Positions 1 to 6,892 of a stretch of DNA of 10,855 bases are shown here, piece after piece. Both the position numbers and the translations under genes were made by a program. How positions within the stretch are numbered: position 1 is the stretch's first letter; the number at the start of each line of letters is the position of its first letter. The stretch is from Desulfobacula sp. (GTDB taxonomy: Bacteria > Desulfobacterota > Desulfobacteria > Desulfobacterales > Desulfobacteraceae): NCBI GenBank assembly GCA_029940245.1, contig JAOZRF010000058.1, forward strand, positions 1 through 10,855. Direction: 5' to 3'. The notes beneath the pieces are model-generated. The model was not told the origin of the DNA. It saw only the letters and a list, made by a program, of their open reading frames with translations, and ran no database searches.

Positions 1-1
1 T

Positions 2-244
2 TTTTCCATTATCAAGGCGATAAATGTCAAAGGTACCACCATCCTTCTGGTGGAGCAGAATGCCAATATGGCCCTTTCCATATCTTCCACGGGTTTGATC
101 CTTGAAAACGGCCGGTTTGTAATGAAAGGCAATTCAAAAGATTTAATGGCAGATAAGGATGTCAAAGAGTTTTATCTTGGCATCAAATCCGAGACATCAG
201 CCAAAGGCTACCAGCGATGGAAAAGAAAGAAAGCATGGCGATGA
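2..244 (+). CDS. livF: ABC transporter ATP-binding protein, LivF type (3' end only)
   Basis: This is the C-terminal end (80 codons plus stop) of an ATPase of the branched-chain amino acid (HAAT) transporter family; the start lies before the window. The reading frame is open from base 2. It contains the stretch LLVEQNANMALSIS, which is the usual LivF/LivG segment around the H-loop and regulatory region, except that the residue after VEQN is A, as is common in LivF. It then has a segment ILENGRFVMKGNSKDLMADKDVKEFYLG, the typical LivF ending (a gene-family signature for 'G..eLl.d..v...YLG'). The protein would sit on the inner face of the cytoplasmic membrane and drive import by hydrolysing ATP. 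Its 3' end overlaps the acyl-CoA ligase gene, so both are probably on one transcript. In Desulfobacterota such transporters often sit beside acyl-CoA ligases and may carry aromatic or fatty acids rather than amino acids; the substrate here is unknown. Confidence 0.85.
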   Translation, partial: FSIIKAINVKGTTILLVEQNANMALSISSTGLILENGRFVMKGNSKDLMADKDVKEFYLGIKSETSAKGYQRWKRKKAWR

Positions 245-2052
245 AAAAGACAGAGCCCCTATTTGAGACAATTCCCCAGGTATTTAACAATACTGTTGTT
301 CAAAATGCTTCAAAGGTTGCATTGAGAACAAAAGAACTGGGGCTCTGGCATGATATTACCTGGCAGCAATATTATGACAGGGCTAAAAAGGTTGGATGCG
401 CTCTTGTATCCATGGGATTTACAAAGGGCGATGCAGCCTGTATTCTTGGCGATAACAGTATTGAATGGGTTATGGCTGATATGGGGATTCAATGCGTGGG
501 AGGGGTTTCCGTCGGGGTTTATGCCACCAATGCCTGGCAGCAGGTAGAGTATGTGGTCAATCATTGTGATGCCGGGTTTTTATTTGTGGAAAATGAAGAA
601 CAACTGGACAAATGGCTGCTGTTCAGAGACAATGCACCGCTTTTAAAAAAGGTCATTGTCTGGGACACAAAGGGACTTGCCGCATTTACAGATCCCATGG
701 TGATGACCTTTGATCAACTGCTTGAAAAAGGCAGCAAAGCCATTGAAGAGCATCCGTCACTTTTTGAAGACAGGCAGGCCAAGGTCACTGCGGATGATCT
801 TGCAGTGCTCATATATACCTCGGGTACAACAGGTCCGCCCAAAGGTGCCATGCTCACCCATAAAAATGTGACATGGATGGCCGGCGCTGTTGAAGGAAGT
901 ATCAGGGTTAATAAAGAAGATAATGTCTTGTCTTTTCTGCCCCTATGTCATATTTTTGAACGGCTTTTTACTGTTTTTATCCATATTAAATTTGCCTATA
1001 CCGTCAATTTTGTGGAAAAGCCTGATACGGTCATGCAGAATATGATGGAAGTGTCGCCAACCATTGGATATGCTGTTCCAAGGATTTGGGAAAAGTATTA
1101 TTCCAATATCATGATTAAAATGGCAGATGCCACCTGGTTCAAGCGGGTTGTTTTTAATGCTGCCTTGAAAATAGGCAAAAAACGGGCTGATCTTGTGATG
1201 AATTTCAAGCCCGTTGGCTTTTTTCATAAATTTTTGTTTTTTATTGCCTGGGTTACGATTTTCAGAAAGCTGAAGGAAAGGCTTGGATTTGAAAATATCC
1301 GGGTGGCTATTTCAGGAGCTGCCCCTATCTCAAAAGATGTGTTGCGGTTTTTCCAGTCCATTGGAATGAACCTTATTGAAGGGTATGGCCAGACAGAGGG
1401 GACAGGTGTCACCACCCTTTCTCCAGAGGATAAGACCAAATTCGGGACCGTGGGAAGAGCATTAAACGGAATAGAAATGAAAATTGCGCAAGATGGTGAA
1501 CTTCTGGTCAAGTCTCCTGGAGTGTTCAAAGGATATTATAAAAGTGATGATGCTACTGCTGAAACCATAGTTGATGGCTGGCTGTATACAGGAGATGTGG
1601 GTGAGATTGATGCAGACGGGTTTTTAAAAATAACCGACCGGAAAAAAGATATTATTGTCACAGCCGGCGGTAAAAACATCACCCCCCAGTATATTGAGAA
1701 TAAACTCAAGGCCAGTATCTACATCAATGATACCGTTGTGATCGGGGACAGGCGCAAATTTCTATCCTGCCTTATTATGATTGATGAGGATAATGTGATG
1801 AAATTTGCCCAGGATAACAAGATTCAGTTTTCAACCTATAAAGATTTAACCTGTGACGAACAGGTGATTGCCCTTATTGACCGGGAAGTAAAAAAGGTCA
1901 ATGAAACCCTTGCAAGGGTTGAAAATATCAGAAAATTCACTATTCTTCCCAAGCGGCTTTACGAAGAAGATGGTGAAGTGACCCCCACCATGAAAATCAA
2001 GCGAAAATTTGTTAATGAGGCGTTTAAAGATTTGATTGAAGCCATGTATTAG
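217..2052 (+). CDS. Long-chain acyl-CoA synthetase (AMP-forming, FadD15-like)
   Basis: A 611-residue ligase that activates a carboxylic acid with ATP to an acyl-adenylate and then to acyl-CoA in the cytoplasm, feeding beta-oxidation or lipid synthesis. It is full length for the FadD15-like/eukaryotic-type LC-FACS group (about 600 residues). Visible motifs are the P-loop YTSGTTGPPKGAMLTH (about 200-215), the adenine-binding GYGQTEGTG (389-397), GWLYTGDVG (454-462), the hinge DRKKDIIVTAGGKN (474-487), and the C-terminal TPTMKIKRK (589-597), whose first Lys fits the catalytic lysine. The start is uncertain. ATG at 217 has an AAAGG about 9 nt upstream and overlaps livF by 28 nt; in-frame ATGs at 235 and 241 are alternatives, the latter giving a classic ATGA overlap with the livF stop. 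Coupling to livF suggests that the ligase traps the imported acid as its CoA ester. The chain length is not deducible. Confidence 0.93.
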   Translation: MEKKESMAMKKTEPLFETIPQVFNNTVVQNASKVALRTKELGLWHDITWQQYYDRAKKVGCALVSMGFTKGDAACILGDNSIEWVMADMGIQCVGGVSVGVYATNAWQQVEYVVNHCDAGFLFVENEEQLDKWLLFRDNAPLLKKVIVWDTKGLAAFTDPMVMTFDQLLEKGSKAIEEHPSLFEDRQAKVTADDLAVLIYTSGTTGPPKGAMLTHKNVTWMAGAVEGSIRVNKEDNVLSFLPLCHIFERLFTVFIHIKFAYTVNFVEKPDTVMQNMMEVSPTIGYAVPRIWEKYYSNIMIKMADATWFKRVVFNAALKIGKKRADLVMNFKPVGFFHKFLFFIAWVTIFRKLKERLGFENIRVAISGAAPISKDVLRFFQSIGMNLIEGYGQTEGTGVTTLSPEDKTKFGTVGRALNGIEMKIAQDGELLVKSPGVFKGYYKSDDATAETIVDGWLYTGDVGEIDADGFLKITDRKKDIIVTAGGKNITPQYIENKLKASIYINDTVVIGDRRKFLSCLIMIDEDNVMKFAQDNKIQFSTYKDLTCDEQVIALIDREVKKVNETLARVENIRKFTILPKRLYEEDGEVTPTMKIKRKFVNEAFKDLIEAMY

Positions 2053-2055
2053 AGG

Positions 2056-2087
2056 TGACGCACCAGCGCATGGGTCATTTTATTTTT
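2056..2087 (+). terminator. Possible weak rho-independent terminator after the acyl-CoA ligase
   Basis: Just after the ligase stop, TGAC can pair with GTCA and CCA with TGG around a GCGCA loop, with a three-base bulge on the left arm, and the hairpin runs directly into TTTTATTTTT. The position between two convergent genes fits a terminator. The stem is short and interrupted, so this is a weak call. The minus strand lacks a matching U-tract, so it would not serve the aldolase operon. Confidence 0.3.
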
Positions 2088-2100
2088 GGGCTGATATTTC

Positions 2101-3327
2101 CTAAAAGGTTTTTCTTAAAACACGTATTTTTTCAAAATAGGTATTATAGCAAAGAGTTTCAACTTCCAGCATTGTTTTAAACGCATCAGAAAAATTATTT
2201 TTTCCAATCGTAAACAGGCCATGACCATAAACAATGGCAGAGTTTGCCTGTGTAAGTGCCGGGGGCAGGGTGTTGCAAAGCCCGAAAGGACCTGTGCCGA
2301 CTTCACCCGGCACAATGGGGGTGCAGCCCACAAATCGTTTTTTGGGGCATCTGATGTGGCATTGTTCTTTAAAATGACAGGCTGCTTTTTCAAGCGGATC
2401 ACAATCCATGGATAAAATAACACTGAATTTGGGGTGGCCGTGGAGGATGGCTCTGCAACTCGTGCGAGTGATGGTTTCAGTATGGGCACAAAGTTCACTT
2501 GAAGCGGTAATCCCGGCACTGGTGGAGTTGTCCATGGGAACAGGATCAATACACCCACAAAGTTCATCCAGAGAACTGCCTGTCTGGCTGATATAAAGAG
2601 TTCCATTCCAGAAATAGGAGATATTGCCGAAAAAAGAATCCACAAGTCCATATTCAACGGTTTTTTTGCCTGCCTCAATAATGGCAGAATAAACTATTGT
2701 TTCATCAGGGAAAGGAGAAGAAATGAATTTTGGCAATACTGTTTGTATGGGGTTTAAAAAAGGGATGACAGCATCAAACAGACAATGCTCCTCCGTTGTG
2801 GCGATACCATGTTGAAGTGCTTCCAGATAGTCGGTGAAAAACTTGATAAAGCTTGCAAAGCAGACCGAGCTTATGGTTATAAATCCCTGTTCAGGGCTGA
2901 CCATGCCGTGGGCGATAATCGCAGGACCCTTGAAATTTTTATTGTTTTTTGGAGGTGCAATGATCACGCTTTTTCTCTTTTTTAAAGCATGAATGATTTT
3001 GTCCGGACAAAATTCGTTGATTACAGGAAGATCATGGAGAAAAGTTCTTGTTTCACAATCTTTTGGCTGAATCAATCCAAAGGATTTAAGAGCTGTTCCT
3101 GCCAGAAAGCCTATCAGGCTGCTATAGGGTTCTTTGGGTCTTAAAAAAACCAGGGAATTGATATTCAGCCCTTTAAAAACATTTTCCAAAAGAGGGATTT
3201 CATCTGCCTTGCGGTTCCAGACAAGGGTATCATCCAGTCCTCCGATCAAGGGTTGTGACAGGCCGAAAGTATCCCCTAGTTTTGCTTGAACCAGTTTATC
3301 TGAATATTTATTTACAAGTTGTTCCAT
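2101..3327 (-). CDS. Class II aldolase/adducin family protein with an extra N-terminal half
   Basis: A 408-residue protein, about twice the usual 200-230 residues of a class II (zinc-dependent) aldolase such as L-fuculose-1-phosphate aldolase. The C-terminal half (about 215-400) carries the family's active-site pattern: GNIS (234-237), E278 in SSEL matching the catalytic Glu, the metal-binding HGH (H296, H298), and H369 in YGHG. An active metal-dependent aldolase, or a related epimerase or decarboxylase, is therefore expected. The N-terminal half (about 20-195) shows the same order of elements without the HxH pair and looks like a degenerate copy. Several cysteines cluster at 309, 317, 323, 327 and 335. 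The ATG lies inside the last codons of the upstream AOR gene (16-nt overlap) with no clear Shine-Dalgarno sequence, so it is probably translationally coupled to it. The substrate is not known; an aldehyde-releasing cleavage would fit the AOR partner. Confidence 0.85.
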   Translation of the reverse strand: MEQLVNKYSDKLVQAKLGDTFGLSQPLIGGLDDTLVWNRKADEIPLLENVFKGLNINSLVFLRPKEPYSSLIGFLAGTALKSFGLIQPKDCETRTFLHDLPVINEFCPDKIIHALKKRKSVIIAPPKNNKNFKGPAIIAHGMVSPEQGFITISSVCFASFIKFFTDYLEALQHGIATTEEHCLFDAVIPFLNPIQTVLPKFISSPFPDETIVYSAIIEAGKKTVEYGLVDSFFGNISYFWNGTLYISQTGSSLDELCGCIDPVPMDNSTSAGITASSELCAHTETITRTSCRAILHGHPKFSVILSMDCDPLEKAACHFKEQCHIRCPKKRFVGCTPIVPGEVGTGPFGLCNTLPPALTQANSAIVYGHGLFTIGKNNFSDAFKTMLEVETLCYNTYFEKIRVLRKTF

Positions 3328-5078
3328 AGAAGTCCAAGTGTTTGTGCTTTTTCTTTTCCGGGAAGCCCGTTTGCGTTTAACCCCCGGACTTTATAATATT
3401 TTTTTCTGGCATCCAGAAACTCATTCCTGTTAATGGGAGGGATGAAAATATTATTACCGCTTGATCCAGCCTCTGTGAAAAATCGATCCGGAAGGTCGTC
3501 ATCTTTTGCGCTGAATCCGTTTAATGCATTTATGATGTGTTCGTTATAATAGATGCGTTCACCTTTTTGTAACAGATCCTGGGCATTGGTTTCAATTCCC
3601 GTAACAGCTTCATAGACACTGGCGTACTCTTCCAGGCCGGCTGCAAAAAAAGTAAATTTGCAGGCAATAAGTGAATCCACAATGGCATTCAGGTCTTCAG
3701 CAATCTTTATGATCCTGGCCTTGCCGCTGAAAGAGAAACGATCCGTTGCCACGGGTTTCCTGAATATTTCATGGCTTATCGGGTAGGCACGCAAATGACA
3801 GCCACCCCGGGTTGAAAGGGCATACCCCAATGCCATTCCATAAGCCCCCCGGGGATCATAGGCCGGAAGTTCCATTCCTTTGACAGCCATGGCAGCTTGA
3901 GGCCTGCCCATTTTTTCAGCATATTGTTTCGCACCAAGGGCAAGGAGTTTTCCTTCACCCCTTCCAAAAGCAATATCCTCCAAAAGGGATAAAACGGTTT
4001 CAAAGGTATAATCAAGCCCGGTTATTTCACGCCTGCAAGCCAGGGTGGAAGCGGCTGATATGGTATCCATGCCAGAATGATTGCATAGTTCATTGGCTTT
4101 TACGACAAGCTTGGTATCCATGCAGCCGATTAAGGCTGTAAAATGGGACATGGTCTCAAACTCCGGCATGGCAATGGAGGCTTTGTTATCTGTTCCTATC
4201 TTTTTGCAGAGTATATGACATCCCAGGCACCCATGTTTTTGGGTCGAATAGCTTTTTGTGTAGGCGACTGCATTGAGCTTTGAAGCAGACTCAAAACGGG
4301 TACGGCAAAAATTATCCGTGGGCATCATCCTGCGGTTGTCCATAAGATCATATACTGCCCCGGTACCAAGGCAGGTAAAGCCAAACCGGCCCATCAGTGC
4401 AGGAGAGGCGGCTGTCAGTCTTAAGATATCTTCTCTTGCTGTTTTAAGTTTTTTTTGGTCTTTTATCTTGCAGTGTCCTGTGCCGTCCACCAGGAGATAT
4501 TTGATTTTTTTTTCTGCAAGGCAAAGCCCAAGACCGCTTCTGCCGGCAGCAAAATATTGGTCAACAATAATACCGGCATATCGCACACCATTTTCAGCAG
4601 CAGGACCAATGGATAATAAAGAGGCATTCTCCGGTTTGATTTTTTTATGGACCATCCGGGTATCAAGTCCCCATAATCCTTTCGCATCTTTAAATTCTAC
4701 AAGATTATCTTTTATGGTAATGCCAGCAGGTGTTTTGCTTTTGCCTGTGATGACGATTCCATCCCAGCCGGCCCGCTTTAATCGGGTGGCAAGCTTTCCA
4801 CCAACGGATGAATCGCCCACAAGTCCTGTAAGGGGAGATTTTGAAAGAATATGAGTCCGTCCTGATGTGGGGGAGATGCTTGCCGAAAGCGGGCCTGCAA
4901 ATATACAGATCACCATGTCGGGGTGGTCCCAGGGAAGAGTTGCGCACTGTCTTAAATAACGTCCTCCAAATCCTTTACCACCAACATATTGATTTAAGAT
5001 ATCAAGACTTGGGTTCTCAATCTCAATACTTTTTTTTGTCAAATCTAAATGAAGTATGTTGCCTGTCCATCCATACAT
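3312..5078 (-). CDS. aor: Aldehyde:ferredoxin oxidoreductase family protein (tungstopterin enzyme)
   Basis: A 588-residue member of the AOR family, close to the usual length of about 600. These cytoplasmic tungsten-bispterin enzymes oxidise aldehydes to acids with ferredoxin as acceptor, or run in reverse. The N-terminal domain (about 3-205) has the family opening MYGWTGNILHLDL, GGKGFGG (33-39) and the pterin-binding stretch GRTHILSKSPLTGLVG (73-88). The C-terminal domain supplies the 4Fe-4S ligands C284, C287 and C291 (CxxCxxxC) and C473, which match the C288/C291/C295/C494 arrangement known in the Pyrococcus enzyme. A typical DPRGAYGMALGYA block begins at D408. The pterin-site motif before the fourth cysteine reads DSLIAC rather than the classical DxxGLC. 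No clear Shine-Dalgarno sequence or strong promoter is visible upstream of the ATG. It is the first gene of an operon with the class II aldolase. Whether it is an AOR, a glyceraldehyde-3-phosphate or formaldehyde type, or another paralogue cannot be told from this window. Confidence 0.92.
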   Translation of the reverse strand: MYGWTGNILHLDLTKKSIEIENPSLDILNQYVGGKGFGGRYLRQCATLPWDHPDMVICIFAGPLSASISPTSGRTHILSKSPLTGLVGDSSVGGKLATRLKRAGWDGIVITGKSKTPAGITIKDNLVEFKDAKGLWGLDTRMVHKKIKPENASLLSIGPAAENGVRYAGIIVDQYFAAGRSGLGLCLAEKKIKYLLVDGTGHCKIKDQKKLKTAREDILRLTAASPALMGRFGFTCLGTGAVYDLMDNRRMMPTDNFCRTRFESASKLNAVAYTKSYSTQKHGCLGCHILCKKIGTDNKASIAMPEFETMSHFTALIGCMDTKLVVKANELCNHSGMDTISAASTLACRREITGLDYTFETVLSLLEDIAFGRGEGKLLALGAKQYAEKMGRPQAAMAVKGMELPAYDPRGAYGMALGYALSTRGGCHLRAYPISHEIFRKPVATDRFSFSGKARIIKIAEDLNAIVDSLIACKFTFFAAGLEEYASVYEAVTGIETNAQDLLQKGERIYYNEHIINALNGFSAKDDDLPDRFFTEAGSSGNNIFIPPINRNEFLDARKKYYKVRGLNANGLPGKEKAQTLGLLWNNL

Positions 5079-5188
5079 ATCTATTCAAACCATAATTTGT
5101 TTTGTAAGCTTGTACTATCTGACCTACCAGGATTTAAGAGCTTTTTTAAAAGGATTTTTTCTGGATGCATGGGGCCAGGTTTTTTGTT

Positions 5189-5217
5189 TTTAGAGGATTT
5201 TATCATGCAAATATAAT
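5189..5217 (+). promoter_or_regulatory. Candidate sigma70-type promoter for cdaA
   Basis: A perfect -10 box TATAAT lies at 5212-5217, with TTTAGA at 5189-5194 (four of six matches to TTGACA) and a 17-base spacer. Transcription from here would give a leader of about 270 nt that includes the heptamer array. The surrounding DNA is AT-rich, so a chance match is possible. Confidence 0.35.
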
Positions 5218-5347
5218 AGCGCTTTATGCTACTCGCGGCAAGCTTTATTGCATTGATGATCTGTTTTGGGAAGGTAAAGATTTTATCTATACAAAGTAAC
5301 GTTTTTGGGTTACAAAGAAGTGAATAATTATCAGTAGAAAATTTTTA

Positions 5348-5438
5348 AATGGCAAATGGCAAATAGTAAATGGCAAATAGCAAATGGCAAATAGCAAATG
5401 GTGAATAGCAAATGGTGAATAGCAAATGGTGAATGGTG
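5348..5438 (+). repeat. Tandem heptamer array, 13 units, upstream of cdaA
   Basis: Thirteen contiguous 7-bp units fill 91 bp without a break. The units are variants of AATGGCA: AATGGCA, AATAGCA, AATGGTG and a single AATAGTA. After the first unit, G-type (AATGGYR) and A-type (AATAGYA) units alternate strictly until the last two, giving a 14-bp higher-order period. The GCA-ending G-type units occupy the left half and GGTG-ending ones the right half, a gradient expected if the array grew by local duplication. It ends 54 bp before the cdaA ATG. It has no dyad symmetry and no spacer structure, so it is not a CRISPR array. Confidence 0.95.
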
Positions 5439-5492
5439 CTTGAACGAGGGTTTCGGTCAGACACGAAATATTAAACAGGAGAAAGAAGAATC

Positions 5493-6719
5493 ATGAATTT
5501 GTTCGCCATATTGTCAAATATCGGGTTGCCGGATGTTATTGATATTTTGTTTATTTCCATGGTTGCCTATCAACTCTATATATTGTTCTGGGGAACCAAG
5601 GCCTTTAAAGCCCTGATCGGGATTGTCCTTTTAAGCGGGATTTTTATTGTAGCTAAATCCTGGGGGCTTTTTTTGACCACCTGGGTGCTCCAGATTTTAT
5701 GGCAGGTTTTTGTTATCCTCTTAATTATCCTGTTTCAAAAAGAAATCAGGCAGATACTTGAGCGGTTCAATCCCCTGAAAACCTTTGGGTTGAAACAGGG
5801 TTCAGCAGCTGATGACTGGATATCCGGATTTGCCAACTGGGCTTTTGATGCAGCAGAAAAAAGAATAGGTGCAATCATTATTTTTGAAAAAACAGACCGG
5901 ATGTTTGATTTAATCACCAAAGGAATTTTTATGGAATCCGATCCCCTGCCGGAAATATTAAATTCTATTTTTTCAAAGAAATCACCTTTGCATGATGGTG
6001 CTATCCTTATTTCCAATGGGAAAATTTTAAAGGTATCCTGCTACCTGCCATTGTCTACAAGGGAGGATCTACCCCAGAAATATGGGACAAGGCATAGGGC
6101 AGCCCTGGGATTGACTGAGCAGTGCGATGCCTGGGTAATGGTTATTTCAGAGGAAAGAGGGGAAATATTATTTGCCGGGGATCGGCAGTTTAAAAAAGTG
6201 GCAGACAAAAAGGAATTGACCACTATTATAGAGGATGTGGTACTGGTTCAAAAAGATGTGGATACAAATATTAAAGGGAAAATCAAATCCTGGTTTACCA
6301 GCCGGTATAAAATAAAGGCAGGCGTTTTTGCATTGGTATTTATTCTATGGATGGTTCTTGCAGGGCAGCAGAATTTTGAAAAAAAAATTGATTTGCCCGT
6401 TAATTTTAAAAATATGCCGGCAGAACTTATGGTATCCCAGCCAAAGGACCCTAAAATTTCTATTACCTTCCGCGGACTTCGAAAAGATGTCAGTCTGTTA
6501 AATCAAAATAATGTCCTTACCTCTATTGATTTGTTTTCGGCACGACCCGGCACGATTTTTTATAATATTAATACGGGAAATTTAACCCTGCCCAATGACA
6601 GGATTGATGTTGTGAATATCAGCCCGGCAAGGATTGGATTGACATTTGAAAATAAACCAAAAACAAACCAAAGCAACAAATCTTCCCTGGAAAAGGCACC
6701 TGGTACAGTGATTGAATAA
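5493..6719 (+). CDS. cdaA: Diadenylate cyclase CdaA fused to a YbbR/CdaR-like domain
   Basis: A 408-residue membrane enzyme that makes the second messenger c-di-AMP from two ATP. Three N-terminal membrane helices (about 13-32, 38-55 and 60-81) and a DAC (DisA_N) domain (about 85-270) follow the CdaA plan. The catalytic motifs are intact: DGA at 168-170 and RHR at 200-202, both near the positions known in Firmicute CdaA. Ordinary CdaA stops at about 270-280 residues. Here a fourth hydrophobic segment (about 276-293) follows, then one YbbR-like domain (about 300-385) with its beta-rich pattern ending in ISPARIGLTFE. YbbR domains normally occur in the separate regulator CdaR, so this looks like a cyclase-regulator fusion with the YbbR domain outside the membrane. 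An AGGAG at 5477-5481, 11 nt upstream, supports the start. The customary neighbours ybbR/cdaR and glmM are not downstream; the next gene is convergent. Confidence 0.93.
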   Translation: MNLFAILSNIGLPDVIDILFISMVAYQLYILFWGTKAFKALIGIVLLSGIFIVAKSWGLFLTTWVLQILWQVFVILLIILFQKEIRQILERFNPLKTFGLKQGSAADDWISGFANWAFDAAEKRIGAIIIFEKTDRMFDLITKGIFMESDPLPEILNSIFSKKSPLHDGAILISNGKILKVSCYLPLSTREDLPQKYGTRHRAALGLTEQCDAWVMVISEERGEILFAGDRQFKKVADKKELTTIIEDVVLVQKDVDTNIKGKIKSWFTSRYKIKAGVFALVFILWMVLAGQQNFEKKIDLPVNFKNMPAELMVSQPKDPKISITFRGLRKDVSLLNQNNVLTSIDLFSARPGTIFYNINTGNLTLPNDRIDVVNISPARIGLTFENKPKTNQSNKSSLEKAPGTVIE

Positions 6720-6890
6720 AGACCTGATAATTTTTTTGAGCGGGCATTTATTAGAGAGCCGAGCATAGCCTGGTTTTTTATGGTCTTCCATGGAGTTGAA
6801 AATTTCAGTCAAGCAGATTGAAGTGACCTCATCCATGGAAGGCACGATATTGATGCCCGAGGTTGATATCTTGTCCATTTGTTTGTCCAT
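6582..6890 (-). CDS. Doubtful small ORF downstream of the GAF-protein gene
   Basis: A 102-codon ORF whose ATG lies 2 nt after the TAG of the GAF-protein gene, so it could be translated by coupling; the only Shine-Dalgarno-like sequence is GGA inside the upstream stop region. The first 57 or so codons lie in otherwise gene-free DNA and begin MDKQMDKISTSGINIVPSMD. The remainder runs antisense to the last 138 bases of cdaA and reads as Cys- and Phe-rich low-quality protein. I recognise no family. It may be a real short gene, the remnant of a longer one, or chance; the tail over cdaA argues against it. Confidence 0.25.
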   Translation of the reverse strand: MDKQMDKISTSGINIVPSMDEVTSICLTEIFNSMEDHKKPGYARLSNKCPLKKIIRSLFNHCTRCLFQGRFVALVCFWFIFKCQSNPCRADIHNINPVIGQG

Positions 6891-6892
6891 TT

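Larger units (their letters stand above)
5079..5492. other. Divergent intergenic region between the AOR operon and cdaA
   Basis: A 414-bp AT-rich stretch without a convincing gene. It must hold the promoters for both the minus-strand AOR operon and the plus-strand cdaA. It contains a candidate plus-strand promoter ending at 5217 and the heptamer array at 5348-5438. A 44-codon plus-strand ORF (5165-5299) with an AGGA 10 nt upstream is present but unsupported. I found no good sigma70 promoter for the AOR operon close to its ATG. Confidence 0.6.

Noticed and set aside
2115..2678. 187-codon minus-strand ORF inside the aldolase gene
   Set aside because: It is a shifted frame of the aldolase gene on the same strand; the active-site residues occur only in the 408-residue frame, so no frameshift needs to be invoked.
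4273..4854. 193-codon plus-strand ORF
   Set aside because: It lies wholly antisense to the AOR gene, whose family motifs and cluster cysteines are unmistakable; the translation has no recognisable family features.
5165..5299. 44-codon plus-strand ORF with AGGA 10 nt upstream in the AOR-cdaA gap
   Set aside because: It is short, matches no family I know and contains the best candidate -10 box; there is nothing beyond an open frame to support it.
5348..5438. CRISPR array reading of the heptamer repeats
   Set aside because: Units are 7 bp and contiguous, with no spacers and no cas genes nearby.
5440..5474. Promoter formed by TTGAAC (5440-5445) and TATTAA (5469-5474) right before cdaA
   Set aside because: The spacer would be 23 bases, outside the workable range for a sigma70 promoter.
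6787..6839. Two copies of the palindrome TCCATGGA (6787-6794 and 6832-6839)
   Set aside because: An 8-bp palindrome appearing twice 45 bp apart has no flanking symmetry and no U-tract; it is too short to call an operator or terminator.
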